Below, in pieces: positions 51,809 to 58,711 of a DNA stretch of 64,000 bases. The translations under genes and the position numbers were made by a program. Positions within the stretch are counted from its first letter, which is position 1. The number at the start of each line of letters is the position of its first letter. Under the pieces are notes generated by a model. The model saw only the letters and a program-made list of their open reading frames with translations. It made no database searches and was not told the DNA's origin. The stretch comes from Candidatus Latescibacterota bacterium (GTDB taxonomy: Bacteria > JAAXHH01), in contig JAJEAN010000007.1 in NCBI GenBank assembly GCA_022822725.1, forward strand, positions 1,747,045 through 1,811,044. The letters run 5' to 3'.

Positions 51809-51845
51809 AAACGCGGGGCTCGATGTGAGTCCCGCGTTTTTTGTG
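51809..51845 (+). terminator. Intrinsic terminator of the mini-gene
   Basis: AAACGCGGG (51809-51817) pairs with CCCGCGTTT (51831-51839), followed by a run of Ts. Twenty-two bases from the left arm through the loop are identical to the dnaK terminator 254 bases upstream. Confidence 0.92.
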
Positions 51846-51928
51846 TTTAATCAAATAGTGCGCGCGAATGCCGGCGGCACACTCGGCGGCAAACGATAGA
51901 AACAGCGTGCCTTAACTTCAACGATCAA

Positions 51929-52492
51929 TCATTCCCTTAACCGAAACGACACCCCCAGATTCGTATATCTCCACAGATCATTGCTCAAGCCGAGCGATGC
52001 GACCAGGGACAGTCTCCGGGAGACGGAGTATCCGGCACCGATCGCCAGCACTGGATGGATCGTCAAAGTCTGGTCATTATCGTCGAAGGGGTCCAGGTCG
52101 CCCCGCTTGATCTCAAGGCCAAAATGTCCTTCGGTGTAGAATAGCCGGTCCTGATCGTAATACAGCCTGGCGCCTGCGGTGATCGGAATGCCCTGGTACA
52201 CTGAATCGACGAACCTCACGGATATGCCTCGTTCAACCTCACCCGACTTGGTGCCATAATGATTGAAACCCAACTTGCCGATGATATTGAGCATACTCGA
52301 AGGCCGGACCGGATACACAACCGTCACAAGTCCCCCGACCCCCTGTCCGTCCGCCAGCCTGCTCAGTTCTTCCAGGGCGAATGTCGCATGTCCCTCGATT
52401 TCAAATGAAACCTGGGCTTCGGCTTTACCAGCCGTCAGGAAGGGAATGGCCAGCATACAGAGCATCGCCAGCAGGAAGAATAAACGTCGCAT
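51929..52492 (-). CDS. Exported beta-barrel-like protein
   Basis: This 187-residue protein has a clear signal peptide (MRRLFFLLAMLCMLAIPFLTAGKAEA, cleavage after AEA near 26). The mature part is an alternating-hydrophobicity strand pattern (GLVTVVYPVRPSSMLNIIGKLGFNHYG, GIPITAGARLYYDQDRLFYTEGHFGLEI, HPVLAIGAGYSVSRRLSLVASLGLSN). It is probably a small outer-membrane barrel of about eight strands. It ends in an Arg-Glu instead of Phe, so a periplasmic beta-sandwich cannot be excluded. No partner gene is adjacent. Confidence 0.7.
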   Translation of the reverse strand: MRRLFFLLAMLCMLAIPFLTAGKAEAQVSFEIEGHATFALEELSRLADGQGVGGLVTVVYPVRPSSMLNIIGKLGFNHYGTKSGEVERGISVRFVDSVYQGIPITAGARLYYDQDRLFYTEGHFGLEIKRGDLDPFDDNDQTLTIHPVLAIGAGYSVSRRLSLVASLGLSNDLWRYTNLGVSFRLRE

Positions 52493-52516
52493 GGTAGTTT
52501 CCTTTATTGGATTTCG

Positions 52517-52625
52517 TTACTCACCTTCTAGCATCTCCAGGTCCGCCAGGTCTCTCTGTCCATCCTCAGACGATCATGTACTCAACTTGATCCGCGTTTA
52601 ACAACGCGGGCAACGCGCTGAAGTC
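52517..52625 (-). pseudogene. Nucleotidyltransferase-fold gene reduced to its two ends
   Basis: On the minus strand the codons for DFSALPALLNADQVEYMIV (52625-52569) look like the N-terminus of a DUF6036/nucleotidyltransferase-type protein, which normally continues GGYAVxxHG. Here a stop follows at once, and then, in another frame, GQRDLADLEMLEGE and a stop (52561-52517), which looks like the usual C-terminus of the same family. The middle of about 150 to 200 codons is gone. The family match is from memory. Confidence 0.55.
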
Positions 52626-52775
52626 GGGTCTGCCTTTGTGTCCATAGAACTGGTTTCGGAGGTATTCGACCGCGGCGATACGTTCTTCCGGCGTTTTACT
52701 CATCCAGAAAGCAAGATCATCCGTCGAGGCGGATGTGTCGTTCAGGGGCCGCTTTTGATATTTCTGTTTCATCAT
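52566..52775 (-). CDS. Small SPEER-type protein fused to a nucleotidyltransferase remnant
   Basis: This 69-residue frame has residues 1-47 (LAFWMSKTPEERIAAVEYLRNQFYGH at 22-47) that match the short family encoded directly before nucleotidyltransferase-fold genes in many bacteria, probably a toxin-antitoxin-like pair. Residues 51-69 are the N-terminal remnant of that partner. The gene is therefore a fusion created by an internal deletion. No clear ribosome site is visible. Confidence 0.6.
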   Translation of the reverse strand: MMKQKYQKRPLNDTSASTDDLAFWMSKTPEERIAAVEYLRNQFYGHKGRPDFSALPALLNADQVEYMIV

Positions 52776-52953
52776 GGGGCAGTTCCACCATACCGATTAG
52801 GTTTGTTCAAGTTAGCTCATACATCACGCTGTGTCAACTTGATAGACAGGACGATCGCGTCAGCAAATTCCGTTGGATATTCGGGAAACATGGTGTATTT
52901 CTTGTTGTTATAGTGAACCGATCGTTTTGACTCACCTGAACGCTGGAGTGAAC

Positions 52954-53175
52954 ATGGCTGAAATCACTGTGGATTTACCAGAACAACTCGAAGCTGCACT
53001 GAATGCAGTCGCGAAGGAGTTAAAAATCAGCCAAGCCGCCCTGGTTCACCAGGCTTTGGAGCGTTACCTCGAGGACTATGACGATCTGAGCGTAGTGATC
53101 GAGCGTCTCCGGGATCCCTCGGACCGGGCAATGAACTGGCACGAGGTGAGGGACAAACTGCTCGATACAAGTTGA
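52954..53175 (+). CDS. Orphan ribbon-helix-helix antitoxin-like protein
   Basis: This 73-residue protein starts at MAEITVDLPEQLEAALNAVAKELKISQAALVHQALERYLEDYDD, the CopG/RelB-type ribbon-helix-helix pattern. The acidic tail (VVIERLRDPSDRAMNWHEVRDKLLDTS) would clamp a ParE/RelE-type toxin. No toxin frame follows; the next gene is YbdK 52 bases downstream. The start is chosen for the beginning of the beta strand; GGAGTGAAC lies just upstream. Confidence 0.82.
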   Translation: MAEITVDLPEQLEAALNAVAKELKISQAALVHQALERYLEDYDDLSVVIERLRDPSDRAMNWHEVRDKLLDTS

Positions 53176-53227
53176 CTCTGTCTTCCCTCCCGTGTAAAAT
53201 CTCACCGAATTCAGCACGGGAGGCAAC

Positions 53228-54400
53228 ATGGCACAAGACCGCACCACAGATCCCCTTGCCATCACACTCGGCGTCGAGGAAGAGTTCTTCCTGGTCGATC
53301 CGGAAACGCGGGATCTGCTGTCCGACCCTGATCCCCGTATTTTCCAGGAATGTGAAAAGAACCGCGGGGACCACCAGGTCGTGGCGGAATTCCTCCGGTC
53401 CCAGATCGAAGCCACCACGAAGGTCTGTTCAACGGTCTCCGAAGTACGTGCCGCCCTGATCGAGACCCGCCGCCTCGTCATCGACGCGGCGGCGAAACAC
53501 GGCGCCTCGGTCATGGCCGCGTCCACCCACCCCTTCGCGGCCTGGCACCAGCAGGTCCCCACGGCCGAACAACGCTACGAACAGTTCGCCATGACCTACC
53601 AGCAGGCCGTCCGGGAACTGCTGGTGGGCGGGATGCACATCCACGCTGGGTTCGGCGACGGCGACAGCCGCGTGCGGGTTATGACGGCCATGCGGCGGTA
53701 CCTGCCCCTGCTTCACGCGCTCTCCGCCTCTTCCCCTTTCAGCAGCGGGCGGGAAACCGGATTCAAATCCTACCGCCTGACCCTCTTCGGCAGCATGCCG
53801 CGCACGGGGCTGCCCGGGCCGCTGCACGCCTGGGCGGAATTCGAGCACCTGGTCGAAGACTACCGGAGGATGGAATTCATCAAGGACAGCAGCGAACTCT
53901 GGTGGGACATCCGTCCTTCCCGGGCTTTCCCCACCCTGGAACTGCGCATCTGCGACATCTGCCAGACCGTGGACGACGCCGTGTGCGTCGTGGCGCTCTA
54001 CACCTGCCTGGTAAGGTACCTGCTCAGGCTGAATATGGAGAACCGCCTTCCGCCCGAACCGCCGACGGAACTGATCAAGGAGAACTGCTGGCTCGCCCAG
54101 CGATACGGCGTGGTTGCCTTCCTGGGCGATACCGAGGGATCGGGCCGCCTGGATATCGACGAATATGCCGAAGCCCTCGTCGAAAAACTGTCCGGCGACG
54201 CGAGGGCACTGGGGTGCGAGAACGAACTGCGCCATCTCCTCGACCTCATCCGGTACGGCACCGGGTCGGACCGGCAGATCGACCACTACCGGCTGCGCCG
54301 CCTCGAAGGGGATTCGGAAGAAGAAGCCCTGCGGGCCGTGGTGGATCTCGTGGTCGAAGAAACCGGAAGCGGCCTGAATCCAAAGGAGACTGAACCATGA
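53228..54400 (+). CDS. YbdK-type carboxylate-amine ligase (GCS2 family)
   Basis: This 390-residue protein of the glutamate-cysteine ligase type 2 family begins ITLGVEEEFFLVDPETRDL, the ATP-grasp-like signature of the family. GGMHIHAGFGDGDSRVRVMTAMRRYLPLLHALSASSPF and WWDIRPSRAFPTLELRICDICQ are core blocks. Members join glutamate or a related acid to an amine; YbdK itself has weak gamma-glutamylcysteine activity. GGGAGGCAAC precedes the ATG. The stop overlaps the next gene (ATGA), coupling it to an outer-membrane protein. Confidence 0.93.
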   Translation: MAQDRTTDPLAITLGVEEEFFLVDPETRDLLSDPDPRIFQECEKNRGDHQVVAEFLRSQIEATTKVCSTVSEVRAALIETRRLVIDAAAKHGASVMAASTHPFAAWHQQVPTAEQRYEQFAMTYQQAVRELLVGGMHIHAGFGDGDSRVRVMTAMRRYLPLLHALSASSPFSSGRETGFKSYRLTLFGSMPRTGLPGPLHAWAEFEHLVEDYRRMEFIKDSSELWWDIRPSRAFPTLELRICDICQTVDDAVCVVALYTCLVRYLLRLNMENRLPPEPPTELIKENCWLAQRYGVVAFLGDTEGSGRLDIDEYAEALVEKLSGDARALGCENELRHLLDLIRYGTGSDRQIDHYRLRRLEGDSEEEALRAVVDLVVEETGSGLNPKETEP

Positions 54401-55293
54401 TTCGTAAACTCTCGATACTGACGCTGTGCCTTGTGGTGGTTTCCGTCACCGGGCGCGCAGCCGCCCAGGAAGGCTGGTACCTCAGGACCAATCTGGGCTT
54501 CGCGGTGGCGCCTGGCCTGACGCTCGACGCACGGGACAACGACTGGAGCACCCGGTGCGACAAGCTCTCCAACCCCGGCCTCGCAGAGACGAGCGCGGAA
54601 GAATGCGCGAGCGCGCCGCCGATCACCGGATGGAGCCACGAAGTCGGCGGGGGCAACGGGGTGCAGAGCGTGCTGGCCATGGGTTACGGCTGGAGCGGGT
54701 TGCGGGTGGAAGGGGAGTACATCTACCGGACCACGACCTATGGAAAAGGCGAGGGCGAATCGCTGGTCATCGACGAGGTGACGCAACAGAAGCAGCGCCA
54801 GGAAATCGAAACAATCGACGGCGGACTCGAGGACCTGCTCGCCCATGGCGTCTTCGCCAACGTGTACTACGACTTCCAGACGAGATCCGCCTGGACGCCC
54901 TACGTCGGGATCGGCGCGGGGCTCGCCCGCACTTCGCTGGACTATTACGGGCGTTTCAAACGCAACGACGATCCAGACGCGATCACGACCTTCGAGGATC
55001 CCCTCCGGAAGGCGCGGATCGCTGGAATCACGACCGTCGGCCGGAGCAAGCTGAACGATACGCTGGCCGCCTACCAGGCCGTGGCGGGCGCGGACTATGC
55101 GTTGAGCGAAAAAGTGGGGATCGGCCTCAAGATGCGCTGGACGATGTTCAGCGAATTCGACGCCGGGGACCGGTGGACGCAGCTCCGCAGCCACGAATCG
55201 TCGGTCGGTCGGGGTTTCGACGTGATATACTACGTTTCGACAGACAAACTCGCGATGTTCGGGGCCAGTTTGAACATGACGTATAGCTTCTGA
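54397..55293 (+). CDS. Outer-membrane beta-barrel protein
   Basis: This 298-residue protein has a signal peptide (LSILTLCLVVVSVTGRAAA-QE, about 1-23). The pattern of beta strands ends NMTYSF, where the C-terminal Phe is the Bam recognition residue. Aromatic girdle-type strands such as AWTPYVGIGAGLARTSLDYYGRF and YALSEKVGIGLKMRWTMFSEF recur. Two Cys (CDKLSNPGLAETSAEEC) could form a loop disulfide. It resembles opacity/P44-like surface antigens. The start overlaps the YbdK stop by four bases. Confidence 0.82.
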   Translation: MIRKLSILTLCLVVVSVTGRAAAQEGWYLRTNLGFAVAPGLTLDARDNDWSTRCDKLSNPGLAETSAEECASAPPITGWSHEVGGGNGVQSVLAMGYGWSGLRVEGEYIYRTTTYGKGEGESLVIDEVTQQKQRQEIETIDGGLEDLLAHGVFANVYYDFQTRSAWTPYVGIGAGLARTSLDYYGRFKRNDDPDAITTFEDPLRKARIAGITTVGRSKLNDTLAAYQAVAGADYALSEKVGIGLKMRWTMFSEFDAGDRWTQLRSHESSVGRGFDVIYYVSTDKLAMFGASLNMTYSF

Positions 55294-55329
55294 TTCGGCC
55301 GACGCATGAAGGACCCTACTTAGCCGCGC

Positions 55330-56265
55330 ATGAAGAACAGCTTCTTCAAGGGTCACGGACTGGGCAACGAATACATCGTGCTGGACCCGGCGGAACTGAC
55401 CTTCACGCTGACGCCTCGCCGTGTCGCGATGTTATGCGATCGCGAGCGGGGCATCGGAAGCGACGGCATCCTGACCCTTGAGGGCTGCGGTTCGGCTGAG
55501 GGCTCTGGTACGGCTGAGGGCTGCGGTTCGGTCGAGAGCTCCGGTTCGGCGGACTTCGGTGTGCGGATTTGGAACCCGGACGGCAGCGAGGCGGAGATCT
55601 CGGGGAATGGGCTGCGGATCTTCGCTCTTTACCTGCACGCGACGGGCCGGACGCGGGAGAGGGAGTTCTCCGTTGAGACGGTTGGGGGCACGGTACGGGT
55701 CGAGACGCAGGTCGATTCGGCCGGAGCGCTATGCGCAGCGACCGTGTGCATGGGCCGGGCGACCTTCAAACCGGATGCGTTGCCCTGTACCCTCGAAGTC
55801 GACGAACTGGTAGAGCAGCCGATTTTCGCGGCCGGCGAATCGCTGACCTTCACGGGTGTCAGCGTCGGCAATCCCCATTGCGTGATCTTCAGACCTTCGG
55901 ACCGGTCGTGGCGCCGGGACGACCTGCTTCGGCTCGGCCCGGTCCTCACAACACTTCCGGCATTCCCCCGAGGGATCAATGTGCAACTGGCCAGGCCCAC
56001 CGGTCCGCATTCCGTTTTCATCCTGATCTGGGAACGCGGGGCAGGAGAGACAACCGCATCAGGTTCGTCCGCCTGCGCGGTCGCCAGCGCCGCTGTACGC
56101 CTGGGGCTGGTTACAACCCCTGTGACCGTCGAATCATCGGGCGGCAGCCTTCTGGTCGACGTGGACGAAACATTCAATTTGGCACTGACCGGACCCGTGG
56201 AAGAGATGGGTCAAGGAACGCTGCATCCGGCATTGGTACGGGCGCTTTCAGAAGCCGATAACTAA
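55330..56265 (+). CDS. Diaminopimelate epimerase-fold protein with both catalytic Cys replaced
   Basis: This 311-residue DapF-family protein begins FFKGHGLGNEYIVLD, with IWNPDGSEAEISGNGLRIF (80-98), VSVGNPHCVIF and TASGSSACAVASAAVRLG. In LL/DL-DAP epimerase the two proton-shuttling residues are Cys in CGNG and CGTG; here they are Ser91 and Ser244, confirmed at codon level (TCG and TCA). The usual lysine-pathway activity is therefore doubtful. Residues about 51-74 are four Glu-Gly-Cys-Gly-Ser-Ala-like hexapeptides from an 18-bp repeat and extend a loop. It may be a Ser-based epimerase, a dehydratase or an inactive paralogue. tRNA-Asn follows. Confidence 0.85.
   Translation: MKNSFFKGHGLGNEYIVLDPAELTFTLTPRRVAMLCDRERGIGSDGILTLEGCGSAEGSGTAEGCGSVESSGSADFGVRIWNPDGSEAEISGNGLRIFALYLHATGRTREREFSVETVGGTVRVETQVDSAGALCAATVCMGRATFKPDALPCTLEVDELVEQPIFAAGESLTFTGVSVGNPHCVIFRPSDRSWRRDDLLRLGPVLTTLPAFPRGINVQLARPTGPHSVFILIWERGAGETTASGSSACAVASAAVRLGLVTTPVTVESSGGSLLVDVDETFNLALTGPVEEMGQGTLHPALVRALSEADN
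55480..55551 (+). repeat. In-frame 18-bp repeat, four units
   Basis: Units starting GAGGGCT(G/C) lie at 55480, 55498, 55516 and 55534 and encode EGCGSA, EGSGTA, EGCGSV and ESSGSA in the DapF-like protein. Confidence 0.92.
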
Positions 56266-56276
56266 CGACAAACTAC

Positions 56277-56305
56277 TTGACACTAATGGGCTGGAATCCT
56301 ATATT
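56277..56305 (+). promoter_or_regulatory. Sigma-70-type promoter of tRNA-Asn
   Basis: TTGACA (56277-56282) and TATATT (56300-56305) are 17 bases apart, placing the start near 56312, about 19 bases before the tRNA. Confidence 0.85.
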
Positions 56306-56330
56306 TTGATGCTGTTTTGAACGGCAACAT

Positions 56331-56402
56331 TCCTCGGTAGCTCAATGGCAGAGCGGGTGGCTGTTAACCACTAGGTTGTTGGTTCGAATCCAACCCGAGG
56401 AG
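56331..56402 (+). tRNA. tRNA-Asn (GUU anticodon)
   Basis: This 72-base tRNA has acceptor TCCTCGG/CCGAGGA with discriminator G. The anticodon stem GGTGG/CCACT encloses CTGTTAA (anticodon GTT), and the T arm is GTTGGTTCGAATCCAAC. CCA is not encoded. A strong promoter precedes it. Confidence 0.96.
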
Positions 56403-56541
56403 TTCTGCTATCTGCCTTACCCTTTCCGCACCTTACACTACTTTAGCACAATCTACGTTTGTACTGTCCTGTCATTTGTACACTAAATTTGAGGACCGGA
56501 TCCAGCAAGATGGATCGACTTCAGGGTAAGTAGATTAGGGC

Positions 56542-56769
56542 ATGGCTAACAAAGCAGACTGGAAAGAGACTTTGGTTGACAAAAAGGTCACCTATCACAT
56601 CGAAGTCAACGGACGGCTTTTTGTCATTGAGAACGTTCCGGCGCGCGTCAATGTCGAAACCGGGGAGAACCATTTTTCATCAGAAACTGTTGAGCGTTTG
56701 CGTCTGATCGTACGCGAACGACGCAGCCCCGTGCGTACAATCCAGACACCCGTTTATGAGTTCGCCTGA
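56542..56769 (+). CDS. YgiT/MqsA-like antitoxin remnant without zinc finger
   Basis: This 75-residue protein's middle and end (YHIEVNGRLFVIENVPARVNVETGENHFSSETVERL) match the segment that follows the CxxC zinc finger in YgiT-type antitoxins, where the family reads VPAxVCxxCGE. All the zinc cysteines are missing and the N-terminal finger is replaced by ANKADWKETLVDKKVT. No MqsR or DUF4258 toxin is adjacent; tRNA-Asn lies upstream. A GATCCA-N6-TGGATC hairpin at about 56500 precedes it. It may be a decayed antitoxin or a repurposed small protein. Confidence 0.6.
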   Translation: MANKADWKETLVDKKVTYHIEVNGRLFVIENVPARVNVETGENHFSSETVERLRLIVRERRSPVRTIQTPVYEFA

Positions 56770-56842
56770 TCCACCACCGGAAATTACGATCTTGAATGCC
56801 TGGACAGCAGGGAACGGAACGCGCGGCCGGATATTCACCCAT

Positions 56843-57793
56843 CTACCAGGCAAACACCGTTCCCATCAGCTGATCGGGGGCGTCCCGCAACGTGTCGTAA
56901 ATCCTTTTGGCTTCGCTGACCGGGACGACATCGCGGATCAGCGGTCCGATCTTTATCAACCCCCTGGCGGCCAGGCGGCACGTGTTGTGTAGGTCGTCAC
57001 GATCAAAATGACTGTTCTGCCTTATCCGGACTTCCCGGCCCTGACCCAGATTGAAGGTATAGGTCACTTTGTCCCGGCCGGCAATGAACAGCACCCTGCC
57101 TCGCGGCCGCAACGCGGTAATCAACTGGTCTTCCATACCGGGAACGCCGGCAAAATCGATCACGACGTCAAATGAGGCGTCACCGACTTTCTGCTTCCAT
57201 TGCTCCCCCGAAACATCCATCACGGCTTCCGCCGCGCCGATCTCTCCAGCGATCGCCAGCCGCCTCCCATTGATGTCGCAGATCGTAGCGCGCGCGCCCA
57301 TGCCGGCGGCGACCTGCACGGCGACTTGTCCAAGGATACCTGCGCCTACGATCAACACGCGTTCGCCCACGTTCAGTTCCGCGTTGCGGCAGGTACGCAT
57401 CGCGACACTGCATATGCCAAGCAGTGCGGCTTCTGTAAGATCCATCGAATCGGGCAGTCTCACGTGCAGGCCGTCTTCCGGCATCACGGCATACTCGGCG
57501 TGGGCCGCGCTCATATACAGCACGTCGCCGATCTTCAGTTCGCGGACGTCCGGTCCGACTTCGATCACTTTCCCCACATTCTGGTAGCCATTTCCGTCGG
57601 TGGGCAGATCGTCATCGGCCGGCGCGTAATTTCCGCCAGTCAGCTGATTGCGTTCCGTCCCGTTCGTCACTCCCGTGTATATCGTTCTGGTCATAACTTC
57701 GTTGCCCGATGGCCCTTCCGGGTCCGGCCAATCCGGCACGAGTACCTTCTGCCTTCTCTTGTCAGGCAAGCCCTGAAGACTCAGTGAACGCAC
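56843..57793 (-). CDS. Medium-chain dehydrogenase (zinc-binding ADH-like)
   Basis: A GTG at 57793 (MRSLSLQGLPDKRRQKVLVP), seven bases after AAGGAG, is preferred to a TTG eight codons upstream and gives 316 residues. The N-terminal GroES-like domain holds TIYTGVTNGTERNQLTGGNY, and the Rossmann domain starts VLIVGAGILGQVAVQVAAGMGA near 155. As in the MDR protein at 11107-12084, the catalytic-zinc Cys is absent and a Thr-Gly-Thr-Glu pattern is used. Substrate unknown, probably a sugar derivative. Confidence 0.85.
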   Translation of the reverse strand: MRSLSLQGLPDKRRQKVLVPDWPDPEGPSGNEVMTRTIYTGVTNGTERNQLTGGNYAPADDDLPTDGNGYQNVGKVIEVGPDVRELKIGDVLYMSAAHAEYAVMPEDGLHVRLPDSMDLTEAALLGICSVAMRTCRNAELNVGERVLIVGAGILGQVAVQVAAGMGARATICDINGRRLAIAGEIGAAEAVMDVSGEQWKQKVGDASFDVVIDFAGVPGMEDQLITALRPRGRVLFIAGRDKVTYTFNLGQGREVRIRQNSHFDRDDLHNTCRLAARGLIKIGPLIRDVVPVSEAKRIYDTLRDAPDQLMGTVFAW

Positions 57794-57898
57794 AGCCTGG
57801 CTCCTTCCTGATATCAATACTATAAATGAAACATCTTCATTGCCCTTCCTTCAGGTCGACGATGCTCCAACTACAGCGTCACCCGGACCGAGCCAGCG

Positions 57899-58612
57899 TT
57901 AGCCGGGACGAGACAGCGTCATCACGCGCTTGATCCGGTCAAGATGGGCGTCCTCGACCTCGGGCCAACGGCCTTCGTGCTCACCACCCTCGCGCAATGC
58001 TTCGCCGGTCCAACCCGTTGGCGCCAGGTCTTCCATGAAGATGATTAAGAGTTCCTTGCGGCTGGCGTCGTCCGGGATGTGAACCAGTCGCGCGTAGGCG
58101 AAGTCGTCCGGCATGGCATAGCCTTTGTCGGACGCGAACTTGCGGGCGAGATAGCCGTCGGTTCCGGGCCATCCGAGTGGCATTAACCTGTTTGTTTCTC
58201 CGGCTGCAGTGTCGGTATAGAAATCGAACGCCCCGATCTGCAATCGGAGGGGAGAATCCGAATAGTCGTAGGTGTAGTCGTTATCGGGCAGGAAGCCTTC
58301 GAACTGGATCCAGATAAAACGCTTCAGTGTTCCGTCCGGATGTTCTTCGACAAAAAAGTGTTGCTCGACCTCGGCCGTGCCGTAGAGAACGAACTTCTGC
58401 CCCCCAATGTGCTTGAATTCCTCGTCGAAGGTCATTCGCACGGGCGGGTCGTTTTCCGAGATAAGCGTGTTTCCGGAAACGGTTCGGCTCAAGCCTGAGA
58501 ATTCAGGCTCTGTAGTGCGCCTTGCCGGATCGACGAAGTACGCAACTATGACGATAGCAACGAGCGCGACCAAAGCAGCGCCGCCAGCCAGCCAGACCCA
58601 ATTTATACTCAT
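57899..58612 (-). CDS. Membrane-anchored protein of unknown function
   Basis: This 237-residue protein has a single N-terminal transmembrane helix (VWLAGGAALVALVAIVIVAYFV, about 6-27). The soluble domain, rich in aromatic and acidic residues, follows (KFVLYGTAEVEQHFFVEEHPDG, FIWIQFEGFLPDNDYTYDYSD, YARLVHIPDDASRKELLIIFMEDL). The domain would face the periplasm. I do not recognise the family. The gene lies just downstream of the MDR gene's promoter region on the same strand, with about 100 bases of gap to each neighbour. Confidence 0.65.
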   Translation of the reverse strand: MSINWVWLAGGAALVALVAIVIVAYFVDPARRTTEPEFSGLSRTVSGNTLISENDPPVRMTFDEEFKHIGGQKFVLYGTAEVEQHFFVEEHPDGTLKRFIWIQFEGFLPDNDYTYDYSDSPLRLQIGAFDFYTDTAAGETNRLMPLGWPGTDGYLARKFASDKGYAMPDDFAYARLVHIPDDASRKELLIIFMEDLAPTGWTGEALREGGEHEGRWPEVEDAHLDRIKRVMTLSRPG

Positions 58613-58711
58613 CTACCGGTCCCTTTTAATCCACTCGCGGGAATCTGCTATGCCAACGAAACCGGCATTTAGACGGAACGGGCATTTCCTGATTGGTCTT
58701 TCCAGGAAACC

